DNA of 64,000 bases from CBDCYS01 sp965224215. GTDB taxonomy: Bacteria; Acidobacteriota; Terriglobia; Bryobacterales; UBA6623. The translations under genes were made by a program, and so were the position numbers. Below, piece after piece: positions 36,180-45,325 of the stretch. Under the pieces are notes generated by a model. The model did no database searches and was not told where the DNA came from. It was given only the letters and a program-made list of their open reading frames with translations. The stretch lies in contig CBDCYS010000044.1 of NCBI GenBank assembly GCA_965224215.1, positions 214,395-278,394 on the forward strand. The letters run 5' to 3'. Position 1 is the stretch's first letter. Every line of letters starts with the position of its first letter.

Positions 36180-37544
36180 CTAAGAGACCGCTTCGTTCCA
36201 ATTTTGGATCATGCCTTTCATGTGATTGAGAAACTGGTCGGCTACGGCGCCATCAAGCAATCGGTGGTCGAAGGTCAAGGTGACGTAGCTAATCGAGCGA
36301 ATCGCGATCGCGTCGTTGATCACGATGGGGGCTTTGTGAATGGCGCCGAGGCCTAGGATCGCCGATTGGGGCTGGTTGATGGCCGGCGTTGCCAGCAGGC
36401 TGCCGTAAGAGCCGTAGTTGGAAATGGAGAAGGTGCCTTCGCGGACTTCCTCCGGGTTGAGCTGTTTGTTTCGGGCTCGGTTGGCTAGGTCCGTGACAGC
36501 TTGCTGCAACTCGACTGTGCTTTTCTGGTCGGCGTCTTTGATGACGGGGACGATCAGTCCCCAATCGAGCGCCACCGCGATGGCGATGTTGACGTTGTTG
36601 TGGTAGATGACCTGATCGGCGTCGAGCGAGGCATTGACCGCCGGGAAGGCTTTCAGAGCCGAGGCGGCGGCCTTCAAGAAGAAGGGCATGAAGGTGAGCT
36701 TGATTCCGTGGCGCTCGAAGAATTGGTCCTTGGATTTCCTGCGGATATTCGCAACTGCTGTCACGTCGAATTGATGAATCGTCGAGACTTGCGGTGCAAC
36801 CCGTTGCGTCATCACCATGTGCTCGGCGATCCGCTTGCGCATGGTGCTGAGCGGTTCGACGCGGTGGTCGCCGAAGCGGGCTTGCGGCGCCGCGTGAAAG
36901 GCGGCTGCTAGCTCGGCCGGCGCCGCAGTCTCGGCGGGCAGGGCAGCGGGCGCGGTCTGGGCGGCGGCAGTTGCTTCTTCGCGGGTCTGGAGATAAGCCC
37001 CGATGTCTCTCTTTGAGATTCGACCGCCTTCACCTGTTCCCTTGAGTAAACGTAGGTCGACGTTGTGCTCTCGCGCCAGCCGCTTGACCAAGGGCGATGA
37101 ACGTATAGGAGGAGCGTCTTTGAGAGGAGCGCTGACCGCTTGGAGAGGAGCGTTGACCGCTGGCGGCTCCTCGGGCGGAGGTGCCGCCGCAGCCGAAATG
37201 TTGTCGCCGCCGTGGCCGTCGGCTGGGGTGCTTCCTTCAGTAACAGGGCTTTCAGCGACAGGGCTATCGTCAGCTACAGGCTCGGAGGTCGGCTGCTCGC
37301 TCGCGGGGCCGCCTTCACCGATTCTTCCGACCACGGTGTTGATCTCGACCGTTTCGCCTTCCTCGACCAATATCTCTACAAGTACGCCGCTTACTGTCGC
37401 TGGAACCTCCGCGTCAACTTTGTCCGTCGAAATTTCGAGCAGGGGCTCGTCGCGTTCGACCGGCTCTCCTACTTTCTTGAGCCACTTGGTGACGGTGCCT
37501 TCGACGATGCTTTCGCCCATTTGGGGCATGAGGACGTCTGTCAT
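36180..37544 (-). CDS. Dihydrolipoamide acyltransferase E2 (2-oxoacid dehydrogenase complex)
   Basis: 454 residues from ATG 37544, where the lipoyl domain begins (MTDVLMPQMGESIVEGTVTK); earlier in-frame codons are not needed. Lipoyl Lys42 in EISTDKVDAEV. A Pro/Ala-rich linker, E3-binding domain (SPLVKRLAREHNVDLRLLKG, GEGGRISKRDI), and a catalytic domain with the His/Asp site DHRLLDGAVADQF near the C terminus. It moves acyl groups from lipoate to CoA; by sequence it may be the succinyl or a branched-chain enzyme. lpd and lipB lie 2 kb upstream on the same strand. 36027-36179 shows no gene. Confidence 0.9.
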   Translation of the reverse strand: MTDVLMPQMGESIVEGTVTKWLKKVGEPVERDEPLLEISTDKVDAEVPATVSGVLVEILVEEGETVEINTVVGRIGEGGPASEQPTSEPVADDSPVAESPVTEGSTPADGHGGDNISAAAAPPPEEPPAVNAPLQAVSAPLKDAPPIRSSPLVKRLAREHNVDLRLLKGTGEGGRISKRDIGAYLQTREEATAAAQTAPAALPAETAAPAELAAAFHAAPQARFGDHRVEPLSTMRKRIAEHMVMTQRVAPQVSTIHQFDVTAVANIRRKSKDQFFERHGIKLTFMPFFLKAAASALKAFPAVNASLDADQVIYHNNVNIAIAVALDWGLIVPVIKDADQKSTVELQQAVTDLANRARNKQLNPEEVREGTFSISNYGSYGSLLATPAINQPQSAILGLGAIHKAPIVINDAIAIRSISYVTLTFDHRLLDGAVADQFLNHMKGMIQNWNEAVS

Positions 37545-37677
37545 TGGTTTCTCTGAGTGGTTTGCAAACGAACCGCGCGGCGATTCGGGGCCGTGCCGAT
37601 CTTGAACCGTTGGTCTTTCAAAGATCGAAGCATAGTCCGGCGGTAAGCGCAACCGGGATGCGACGACCCCTTCCGGA

Positions 37678-37923
37678 AAAGTCTCGGCTGAGTCTTTTCG
37701 TTACTGGCGGGCGGGCGAGGAAGCCAAGGCAATCCCGCACTTACGGGCGGCGCTCCCGATCGAGGAAGACGGCTCGCTCCACTATCAATTGGCGCGCGCC
37801 TACCAGGGCACGGGCGAGGCGGACAAAGCGAAAGAAACCCTGCTGAAATACCAGGAACTCCAGCGTTCGGCAAAAGCCGAGGAAGCCGAGCGCGGCCAGC
37901 AGTTTCAAATCACAGCGCCGTAG
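37678..37923 (+). pseudogene. 3' remnant of a TPR-repeat protein
   Basis: An open frame without a start codon reads FRYWRAGEEAKAIPHLRAAL, then LHYQLARAYQGTGEADKAKE, then KYQELQRSAKAEEAE and stops at 37921. The two helix pairs have TPR spacing (AxxxLxxAL, YQLARAYxxxGxxxxA). This resembles the C-terminal end of exported TPR proteins common in Acidobacteria. The front part is absent, so it is a leftover. It is convergent to nothing; the E2 gene starts back to back from 37544. Confidence 0.65.
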
Positions 37924-37968
37924 CCGGCTAGAGGTCTGGTGGAGCGAGATGCTTCCGAACTACCAAGA

Positions 37969-38193
37969 CTAGGTGTTGCCGTCGAAATCGCCAGTCTGCC
38001 ATTCAGTTTCCCTTTTCTCTTCCTCGGCGGGGGGTGAGTCACTCGAATTGCCAACAACCGCATAATTAGATTTACCGATAAAAGCAGAGTCAGCGGGAAT
38101 ATCATGGTCACCGCCGGCTGCGATTTCCAGATCGCCCTCTTTCAGCTCCCCGGATGGGACTTGTGATTCGGTCTTGTTGATTTCGTCTGCCAT
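37969..38193 (-). CDS. Small acidic peptide with a double-glycine-like leader
   Basis: 74 residues; ATG preceded by a strong AAAAGGAG ribosome site. The segment GELKEGDLEIAAGG resembles the ELSDEELExVAGG leader end of many bacteriocin/RiPP precursors, in which cleavage follows the GG. The part after it is about 46 residues, acidic and hydrophilic (DHDIPADSAFIGKSNYAVVG at its start). No modifying enzyme or peptidase-transporter gene is nearby, so it is a candidate only. Not otherwise recognised. Confidence 0.55.
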   Translation of the reverse strand: MADEINKTESQVPSGELKEGDLEIAAGGDHDIPADSAFIGKSNYAVVGNSSDSPPAEEEKRETEWQTGDFDGNT

Positions 38194-38229
38194 TTGATTT
38201 CTCCTTTTGGTTTTCCTAGTCTGCCTTGA

Positions 38230-38484
38230 TCAGCAGTCATGGTAGCCGCCAACAGTCGCGCCAAAGTCAGAATACGTGATAAGTCCCGCGGAGCTACGTA
38301 CTGGTAAATCAGCACGCGGCCAAGCCGGAGCTTCGGGCCACTCTGGTTCCCCGCTAGGATACGCCGAGAAGTCCGCGACTCGGGCCAGCTCCGCGAGCGT
38401 TTCTTGCTTAGTCGGGGCGCCGATGGCAGCAACCTTTGCCTGAGGTCTTTGTCGAGCGTTAACTTGTTTGGTGAACTCGCGCAT
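38230..38484 (-). CDS. Unrecognised small protein upstream of the double-glycine peptide
   Basis: 84 residues from ATG 38484 (the frame continues upstream to a doubtful TTG at 38544). Sequence: MREFTKQVNARQRPQ at the start, a Pro/Trp-rich centre (PSGEPEWPEAPAWPRADLP) and a Gly/Tyr end (YSDFGATVGGYHDC) with a final cysteine. 36 bp separate it from the next small gene, so the two may be co-transcribed. A miniature transposon sits about 90 bp upstream. Family unknown; a peptide precursor is one possibility. Confidence 0.45.
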   Translation of the reverse strand: MREFTKQVNARQRPQAKVAAIGAPTKQETLAELARVADFSAYPSGEPEWPEAPAWPRADLPVRSSAGLITYSDFGATVGGYHDC

Positions 38485-38577
38485 CGCATCTGTTGACCTG
38501 ACGTTCCTTCTGGTTTTGGGACGGGAGTCGAGAACACCACCCAACCCGAACTTAGCTTTACAGCGTAGATGGTACTA

Positions 38578-39107
38578 CCTGAATTATGCACAGATTCACT
38601 TTGCGAGTGTGGCTGCGTTCGTAGCGGGTTGGCGGTCGTCGTGAGGTGGTAGCTCGGCAACTGGCCTTTTGGCTTCTCCGTGTCCGGTTTCCCTTCCCGC
38701 CCAGAATCCGCGTCGTCAAAACCTCGCTCGGAAGTGACGTGTTTCCAGTGCGTTACGGCTAGTGCATAAAAGTTTATGCATAGCGCATAGCCAGGCTCTC
38801 AGATCAGCGCCCTCCCGACCACCGGCAGCAAGCCGCCGTAGGGAGTCGGCTTCCTGCCGCGGAAGTGGTAAGGCGTCGAAGCCCCGATTTTATTGGGCCG
38901 CGAGGCCGTCACGGCTGGGCCTTGTTGGACGGGCCTTTGGGAGCTATGCTGTTTTCGTCTGGTAACCATGTGGGTGACCTCCTTGGGGTTGGCTGGCGAA
39001 GCTGGGATCTTTGCCAGCCTACCTTTTTACCCCATGTTTTCGGGGGTCCCAAATGGTCTCTTGCGGCTCAGCCCTCCTCAGGTCCACGCCGCAGTGCATA
39101 ATTCAGG
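38578..39107 (-). mobile_element. 530-bp IS1380-derived miniature element, copy 1
   Basis: Ends CCTGAATTATGCAC/GTGCATAATTCAGG, identical to those of the full IS1380, with a perfect 5-bp target duplication TACTA at 38573-38577 and 39108-39112. Inside, the transposase 5' end (56 codons, 38799-38969, starting MVTRRKQHSSQRPVQQ) is joined in frame to its last codons (VVGRALI then stop). The bulk of the gene is missing. The sequence differs enough from the five full copies to have come from a related, not the same, IS. Cannot move without a transposase in trans. Confidence 0.9.
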
Positions 39108-39270
39108 TACTATGCACCGCCACTTGTGGCAAGAGACAAACAGGGACCAAAACCCGCATCGTGCGGCTATGTCCTTGAATGTCCCTTGCGGCATCTTCAG
39201 GATCAGACGCAAGTGACGGTCTTCCCAGGTGATGGCTCGAGAATGGTAGGCTGATGCCGTAGGCGGGCTA

Positions 39271-39290
39271 CGTACCGATGAATCGGTACG
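39271..39290. other. Perfect short inverted repeat
   Basis: CGTACCGAT-GA-ATCGGTACG: 9-bp arms with a 2-base centre, in the 262-bp gap between the miniature element and the lipB 3' end. No T run follows, so a terminator is not obvious; it could be an operator-like site. The rest of the gap shows nothing. Confidence 0.5.
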
Positions 39291-39369
39291 CGGCAATGCT
39301 GGAAGCTTCACGCCACCTACGGGTTGCTGGTCAGCGTTGCCGGCGCCAGGTCAGATAGCTTGGCGAATC

Positions 39370-40293
39370 CTAATTTTTGCCAGAGTTGACCATTGATTCG
39401 CGATCCCCCAGTAGCGACTGGGGTGCTTTTCGACGGTTGAATATTTTTAAAAAGTTTTCGGTCAGCAGGTCGATTATGGTCTCACGGTCGCTCACTTGCC
39501 CGGTGATCTTTTCCAAAGACGTCACTGGCTTCTGTATCCCGCAGGGCACGATGGTGTTGAAGTATTCCATCCGCGGCGACACGTTTAAGGCGACCCCGTG
39601 CGAGGTGACCCAGCGGCTGATGTGAATGCCGATCGCGGCCAACTTCGCACCGCCAACCCAGACTCCGGTGCAGCCGGCTAGCGGCTCCGCCTTGACTCCC
39701 AGCCTGGCGACGGATTCGATGATCACCTGCTCCAGTGCTCGGACATAGGTGACCACGTCTCGCTTCCAATCTCGCAGGTCGAGAATAGGGTACATCAGCA
39801 GCTGTCCTGGCCCGTGATAGGTGACGTCGCCACCTCGATCGGTTTCCCGCAGCTCGATGCCCAAGCGTTCCCGTTCACTTTCCGATACAAGCACGTTCTC
39901 TCGATCGGCGTTGCGGCCGAGCGTGATCACGTGCGGGTGCTCGACGAAGAGAAGTTGATCGGGGATCTCGCCGGCTTTGCGTTGAGCGACGAGCTCCCGC
40001 TGGAGGTCCCAGGCAGCGCTATACGGCATCCGTCCAAGATCGCGGTACTGACAGAGCAGCTCTGGACCCCGCGGGCTATGGGAGTTGACGCCGACAGCGG
40101 GGAGCGTCTTACGAAGTAAGGGATCGAGCAAGGGCTCCTGGGCCGGATCTTGCGCCGAATTTCGCGCGGCATCGGGCAACAGATCGGACGGCGGAGCCCC
40201 CTGCCAACGCGCTTCGTTTCGCCGGGCCTCGTTCAGTTGCAACTCGCGCAGTTGCAACTCGCGCGAAGCCTCAGTCCCTGAAGCATTAGGCAT
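39370..40293 (-). CDS. lipB: Lipoyl(octanoyl) transferase
   Basis: 307 residues from ATG 40293, which overlaps the end of lpd. Transfers octanoyl from ACP to lipoyl domains. Family motifs: VEHPHVITLGRNADRENVL, RGGDVTYHGPGQLLMYPILD, the lysine region VWVGGAKLAAIGIHISRWVT, SHGVALNV, and the catalytic cysteine in FNTIVPCGI. The N-terminal 75 residues are extra compared with the family and low in complexity (RELQLRELQL, an in-frame repeat). Working partners are the E2 and E3 genes on either side. Confidence 0.92.
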   Translation of the reverse strand: MPNASGTEASRELQLRELQLNEARRNEARWQGAPPSDLLPDAARNSAQDPAQEPLLDPLLRKTLPAVGVNSHSPRGPELLCQYRDLGRMPYSAAWDLQRELVAQRKAGEIPDQLLFVEHPHVITLGRNADRENVLVSESERERLGIELRETDRGGDVTYHGPGQLLMYPILDLRDWKRDVVTYVRALEQVIIESVARLGVKAEPLAGCTGVWVGGAKLAAIGIHISRWVTSHGVALNVSPRMEYFNTIVPCGIQKPVTSLEKITGQVSDRETIIDLLTENFLKIFNRRKAPQSLLGDRESMVNSGKN

Positions 40294-41680
40294 TGATCGC
40301 CATTCCGTAAACACTATTGAAGGCCTCTTGCACCGCCTCCGATAGAGTCGGGTGCGAATGAATCGTCGACGTGATCGACTCGACTGTTGCCTCGGAAGCC
40401 ATCGCGACAACCGCCTCGGAGATTAGCTCGGTGGCGGACGGGCCGATGATGTGTACGCCCAGGATTTCACCCGAGTCCGCCTCGGCAACCACCTTTACGA
40501 ACCCGGCGTGGCGGCCCAGAATCGACGCCTTGCTATTGGCGCGAAAGTTGAACTTGCCGATCTTAACGTCGTGGCCGCGCTGGCGCGCTTGCGCTTCGGT
40601 CAGGCCGACGCTGCCGATCTGGGGTTCGCAATAGGTCGCCGCTGGGCTCTGCAGATAGTTGATCGGGTCCACTTCTTTGCCGGCAATGTTGGCGGCGGCC
40701 ACCAAGCCCTGCATCGAGGCAACGTGCGCGAGCTGCGGCGTGCCCGCCACGATGTCGCCGATGGCGCGGACTCCGGGCTCGGCGGTTTGCATCCAGTCAT
40801 CGACCTGGATGAAGCCCCGGCCAGTTTGAACGACGGTGTTCTCGAGTCCTATCTTTTCCGTGTTGGGTCTGCGGCCCACGGCGACCAACAGCTTCTCGGC
40901 GCTAAGCTGCCGCGGCTTCCCGTCGCTGTCGCTGAACTTAATTCGCACTAGGGCGCCGTCATCAGCCGCACTGTGGACCAGAGAGCCAGCGTGGATTTGA
41001 ATGCCCCGTCTGCGGAAAGCCCGGGCCAGCTCGGCGGAAACCTCCTCATCCTCAATAGGGACAAGCCGGGGAAGTGCCTCGAGTATCGTGACTTCGCAAC
41101 CGAAGCTTCGGAAAATCGATGCAAACTCGACGCCCACGGCTCCGGCGCCGATGATGACGAGTGATTGCGGGACTTCGGAGAGATCGAGTATTTCGACGTT
41201 AGTCAGGAGCCGATCGGGCGAGACGTTGAGGCCGGGCAGGGTTCGTGCTTCCGAGCCAGTTGCCAGGATGATGTGCCGCGCGGCGATTTCGGTGCGGTTG
41301 TCGCCGTTCGCGACTTCGCCCCGTCCTCCTCCCAACAACTTTCCGAACCCGGCGATCGAATCAATCTTGTTCTTTTTGAAAAGGAACTCAATTCCTTTGG
41401 CGTGGCCCGCGACGATTTCCTGCTTGCGCTGCTGCATCTTGGGGAAATCCAGTTCGACGCCGGTTGACTTGATACCGATTTGATCCCCGTGAAGGGTTTG
41501 CTCGTAGACCTCCGCGAAGTGCAAGAAGGCCTTTGTTGGAACGCATCCAACATGCAGGCAGGCGCCTCCGAGCTTGGCGTTCTTTTCGACGACGCCGACC
41601 TTGAGACCGTACTGCGCCGTGCGGATTGCGGCCACATATCCGCCGGGTCCGCTACCGATGATCAGCACGTCGTAGGACAT
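40286..41680 (-). CDS. lpdA: Dihydrolipoamide dehydrogenase (E3)
   Basis: 464 residues, full length. FAD site IIGSGPGGYVAAIRTAQYG, redox disulfide CLHVGCVPTK (Cys41/Cys46), NAD site VIIGAGAVGVEFASIF, and the C-terminal His-Glu dyad in IHSHPTLSEAVQEA. Reoxidises the lipoyl arm of E2. Its stop overlaps the lipB start. Across 282 bp (41681-41962), with no gene seen, frdA runs the other way, so divergent promoters are expected there. Confidence 0.96.
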   Translation of the reverse strand: MSYDVLIIGSGPGGYVAAIRTAQYGLKVGVVEKNAKLGGACLHVGCVPTKAFLHFAEVYEQTLHGDQIGIKSTGVELDFPKMQQRKQEIVAGHAKGIEFLFKKNKIDSIAGFGKLLGGGRGEVANGDNRTEIAARHIILATGSEARTLPGLNVSPDRLLTNVEILDLSEVPQSLVIIGAGAVGVEFASIFRSFGCEVTILEALPRLVPIEDEEVSAELARAFRRRGIQIHAGSLVHSAADDGALVRIKFSDSDGKPRQLSAEKLLVAVGRRPNTEKIGLENTVVQTGRGFIQVDDWMQTAEPGVRAIGDIVAGTPQLAHVASMQGLVAAANIAGKEVDPINYLQSPAATYCEPQIGSVGLTEAQARQRGHDVKIGKFNFRANSKASILGRHAGFVKVVAEADSGEILGVHIIGPSATELISEAVVAMASEATVESITSTIHSHPTLSEAVQEAFNSVYGMAINA

Positions 41681-41962
41681 GGAGCATCCAGTCTATCAAA
41701 GGGGAAATGTGCGACCCCCGCGACTTTTAGGGTAGTTGTAGGGTAGTTGCGGAGGGGTGCCGGCGTTCGCAACGAGCGTAACGGACGTGCACCCGTCATA
41801 AGTGGATTCGTACCGTAAGGGCTGTGGTATCGGAGAAACGAGCGCGGGTTAACGTGTATCGACTGCGGACTTTTGCCGTCTTCGTCCGATTACCCTGATT
41901 CATCGTCGAACAAGCGAGAACTTGAACCCGCGGCGACCGCTGGCGTATCATCTTAGATTCCC

Positions 41963-43708
41963 GTGGACATTCCTAGGCATGATGTACTCATCGTCGGAGG
42001 CGGCGGCGCCGGTCTCCGTGCGGCCATTGCCGTTTCTGAAGCCAACCCCAAACTGAGCGTCGCGATCGTCTCCAAGGTCTACCCGATGCGGAGTCACACC
42101 GTCTCGGCGGAGGGCGGATCGGCCGGGGTGATCGCAACCGACGACAGCCTCGACGAGCACGCCTACGACACCATCTCGGGCGGCGACTGGATGTCCGACC
42201 AAGACGCGGTCGAGGCGTTCGTCAACGAAGCTCCCGATGAGTTGTTGCGCCTCGAACACTGGGGCTGCCCCTGGAGCCGCCGCGACGACGGACGCGTCAA
42301 CGTGCGTCCGTTCGGCGGCATGAAGAAGAAGCGAACTTGGTTTGCAGCCGACAAGACCGGGTTCCACATGCTGCACACGTTGTTCCAGACCAGCCTCAAG
42401 TATGAGTCGGTCGTCCGCTATGACGAGTGGTTCGTGACTAAATTGCTGGTGGACGATGGCCGTGTGCGTGGCGTAGTGGCGATCGAGATGGCGACGGGAA
42501 AGATTCAGGCCATCTCGGCCAAGGCCGTCATCATTTGTACCGGCGGCTGCGGCAAAGTATTCCCCTTCACGACCAACGCCAACATCAAAAACGGCGACGG
42601 AATGTCGATGGCCTTCCGCGCCGGCGCACCCCTGAAGGATATGGAGTTCTTCCAATATCATCCGACAGGGCTGCCGTTCACCGGAATCTTGATTACTGAG
42701 GCGTCGCGCTCGGAGGGCGGCTATCTGCTCAACAAGGACGGCTATCGCTATCTTCAGGACTACGACCTTGGCACGCCCGAGCCGAAGCCCGTTTTGCGGA
42801 GCATGGAGCTGGGTCCGCGGGACCGCCTCTCCCAGGCGTTCGAAAAAGAGCGGGAGAGAGGACGCACCATCGAGGGGCCTTACGGCCACGTCGTCCATCT
42901 CGACCTGCGGCATCTTGGTGAAAACGTGATCAACACCCGGCTGCCTTTCGTTCGCGAGCTGTGCAAGAGATACCAGGGCATCGACCCGATCACGGAACTG
43001 ATACCGGTGCGGCCGGTGATTCACTACGTGATGGGGGGAGTTCATACCGATATCCACGGGGCGACGCCCTTGAAGGGACTCTATGCGGCGGGCGAGGCCG
43101 CCTGCGTCAGCATCAACGGCGCGAATCGCCTGGGCTCGAACTCCCTGACTGAATTGCTCGTTTTCGGTGCACGTGCTGGGAAAGCTGCCGCCGCCTACGC
43201 CGCTGAGCTAGACAACTCGTCCGATAGCGCAATTGCGGCCCAGGCTATGGATGAACAGAACCGGCTGGAGCAGGAATATCTCAACAAGACGGACGGCAAC
43301 GAATCGATAGCAACCATTCGTGAAGAGATGCAGAAGACGATGGAAGAGGGCTGTGGTATCTACCGCACGGGATCGTCGATCGAAGCTTCCGAGAACAAAC
43401 TCCGCGAGTTGCAAGAGCGCTACCGCAAGATCGCTATCCATGATCACAGCCGCACGTTCAACACCGAGTGGACCGTGGCGATCGAGCTGGGTTTCATGCT
43501 GGACGTGGCCGAGACGGTTGTCAAGTCCGCCTTGAACCGGACTGAGTCTCGCGGGGCGCACCAACGGACCGACTTCCCCGATCGAGAGGACGAGACTTTC
43601 CTGGGACATTCGCTGATCACGCGGCAAGAGGACGGTTCGTCCAAGTTGGATTTATTGCCGGTGACGATTACGCGCTGGCCGCCGGCGGAAAGGGTCTATG
43701 GGAGGTAA
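41963..43708 (+). CDS. frdA: Fumarate reductase/succinate dehydrogenase flavoprotein subunit
   Basis: 581 residues, GTG start. FAD site LIVGGGGAGLRAAIAVSEAN; His45 in MRSHTVSAEGG is the expected covalent FAD attachment; active-site blocks HPTGLPFTGILITEASRSEG, VRPVIHYVMGG and GANRLGSNSL are all present. Closely resembles the E. coli FrdA type. Together with FrdB, C and D it interconverts fumarate and succinate at the membrane. It is separated from frdB by 3.7 kb of toxin-antitoxin remnants and IS elements, which should uncouple the operon. Confidence 0.95.
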   Translation: MDIPRHDVLIVGGGGAGLRAAIAVSEANPKLSVAIVSKVYPMRSHTVSAEGGSAGVIATDDSLDEHAYDTISGGDWMSDQDAVEAFVNEAPDELLRLEHWGCPWSRRDDGRVNVRPFGGMKKKRTWFAADKTGFHMLHTLFQTSLKYESVVRYDEWFVTKLLVDDGRVRGVVAIEMATGKIQAISAKAVIICTGGCGKVFPFTTNANIKNGDGMSMAFRAGAPLKDMEFFQYHPTGLPFTGILITEASRSEGGYLLNKDGYRYLQDYDLGTPEPKPVLRSMELGPRDRLSQAFEKERERGRTIEGPYGHVVHLDLRHLGENVINTRLPFVRELCKRYQGIDPITELIPVRPVIHYVMGGVHTDIHGATPLKGLYAAGEAACVSINGANRLGSNSLTELLVFGARAGKAAAAYAAELDNSSDSAIAAQAMDEQNRLEQEYLNKTDGNESIATIREEMQKTMEEGCGIYRTGSSIEASENKLRELQERYRKIAIHDHSRTFNTEWTVAIELGFMLDVAETVVKSALNRTESRGAHQRTDFPDREDETFLGHSLITRQEDGSSKLDLLPVTITRWPPAERVYGR

Positions 43709-43835
43709 GCGGGTGGTCAATGACAAGCAAGGTAAACTGAAATGGAAGTCCTGAGAATTTCGAATGGATGAAGTTGCCGTTGCGACATTGCCTGGCCTTT
43801 GGGAAGCTCGTGATGAGAAAGCGTTGCGCACCTAA

Positions 43836-44134
43836 GAATGCTGGAAGGACGTTCGCTTCTATATCGACCCGGAGACCGGCGAGCCCCACATCTATAACCA
43901 CGGAGTTGGGGAGCACGAGGTCGAGGATGTGTTAGCGAAACCAGGGGAGGATCGGCCCGGCCGGGAAGGTTCGAGGGTGGCGATCGGCCAGACACAAGGC
44001 GGACGATATCTGCGTGTCATTTACGTGCCCGATCCGGAGCCGAATAGTGTGTTCGTGATCACGGCTTACGAATTGGCGGGCAAGCCCCTAGTCGCTTACC
44101 GACGAAGGCAGGCGCAGGAAAAGAAAATGAAGAA
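43836..44134 (+). pseudogene. DUF4258-like toxin, start lost and 3' end met by IS1595
   Basis: The frame is open from 43836, right after a TAA in the same frame, and has no usable start codon before RFYIDPETGEPHIYNHGV. It then reads EHEVEDVLAKPGEDRPGREG, SRVAIGQTQGGRYLRVIYV and FVITAYELAGKPLVAYRRR, as in DUF4258/BrnT-like toxins. The next gene is an antitoxin of the kind usually found after it. The IS1595 insertion lies at the toxin-antitoxin junction; without the IS both parts would be in one frame with no stop between, which is odd. Probably decayed. Confidence 0.72.
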
Positions 44135-45164
44135 GATGGGTATCCGGTTGACTCAGGTAGCCCCAAGATGTAGTATGCCGGCAGATGGAAGATTACCCTC
44201 AGAACCTGACAGAATTCGAGTCCCGTTTTAGCAGTGAGGAGGCCTGCCGGGAGTATCTGTTCCGGCTGCGCTGTCCGGACGGTTTCCGCTGTCCGGGTTG
44301 CGGTTGTGGAAAGTCGTGGCCTTTGCGAAAAGTGCTGCTGCAGTGCGTTGCGTGTGGGCGCCAAACCTCGGTGACCGCCGGGACCATCTTTCAGGACACG
44401 CGCAGCCCTTTGCCGTTGTGGTTTCGTGCGATGTGGTGGGTCACCACCCAAAAGACCGGAGCCAGCGCTTTGGGACTGCAAAGAGTGTTGGGGCTCAACA
44501 GGTACGAAACGGCTTGGACCTGGCTGCACAAAATGCGGCGCGCGATGGTGCGGCCGGGACGGGATTTGCTGGCCGGGACAGTGGAAGTCGATGAAAGCTA
44601 CTGGGGCGGGCTCGAAGAGGGTCTGCGGGGCCGAAACCTGCAAAACAAAGCATTGATCGCAGTGGCCGCTCAAGAAGATGGGCGGGGTATCGGCCGGATT
44701 CGCATGAAGAGAATCGAGGATGCCTCGGGCGAGAGCCTGTTGCCTTTCGTGGAGGAGTGCATCGAGCCGGGCAGCGTGGTGCATACCGACGGCTGGCCCG
44801 GTTACTCCGGGTTGAAAAAGGAAGGCTACGTCCATCAGGTCACAGTTGTCAGCAGGCAGGAGCAGTCCGCGTCGGAATTGATGCCCCGCGTCCACCGCGT
44901 GATGTCACTGCTCAAGCGCTGGCTGCTGGGCACCCATCAGGGCGCCGTGAGCCACAAACATCTGGACTACACCTGGACGAGTTCACCTTCCGTTTCAACC
45001 GCCGCAACTCCAAAAGCCGAGGCAAACTCTTCTATCGGCTCGTCCAGCAGGCGGTAGCCGTGGATCCGGCGACTTACAAGATGATTGTTCACCCGGTTAC
45101 AGAACCCAAGAAAATCCCCAAACCACAAGATATTGGGGCTACCTGAGTCAACCGGATACCCATC
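44135..45164 (+). mobile_element. IS1595-family element, copy A
   Basis: 1,030 bp, ends GATGGGTATCCGGTTGACTC and its inverse, flanked by a perfect 8-bp target duplication ATGAAGAA (44127-44134 and 45165-45172), the length known for IS1595. It is inserted exactly at the junction of the DUF4258-like toxin and its antitoxin. Its transposase gene has a frameshift. Confidence 0.92.
44185..45057 (+). pseudogene. IS1595-family transposase with a 1-bp frameshift
   Basis: 290 codons. N-terminal zinc-ribbon (CPGCGCGKSWP, LQCVACGRQT), then the ISXO2-like DDE region (TVEVDESYWGG, VVHTDGWPGYSG). Compared with copy B, one T is missing at about 44966-44970 (HLDY is followed by TWTSSPS instead of YLDEFTF), so the last 25 residues are in the wrong frame and the conserved NRRKSKSRG end is lost. 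Probably inactive, though the loss is near the C terminus. Confidence 0.88.
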
Positions 45165-45325
45165 ATGAAGAAAGTGAAAAAGGGGAAATTTCCATCGGGA
45201 TGGGACGAAGAACGCGTTCGGAGGGTCCTCGATTACTACGAGCAGCAGACCCAAGAAGAGGCCGTGGCCGAAGATGAAGCCCCCTTTTCGGATGGGAATC
45301 GGTCCGTCATGGAAGTTCCCTACAA

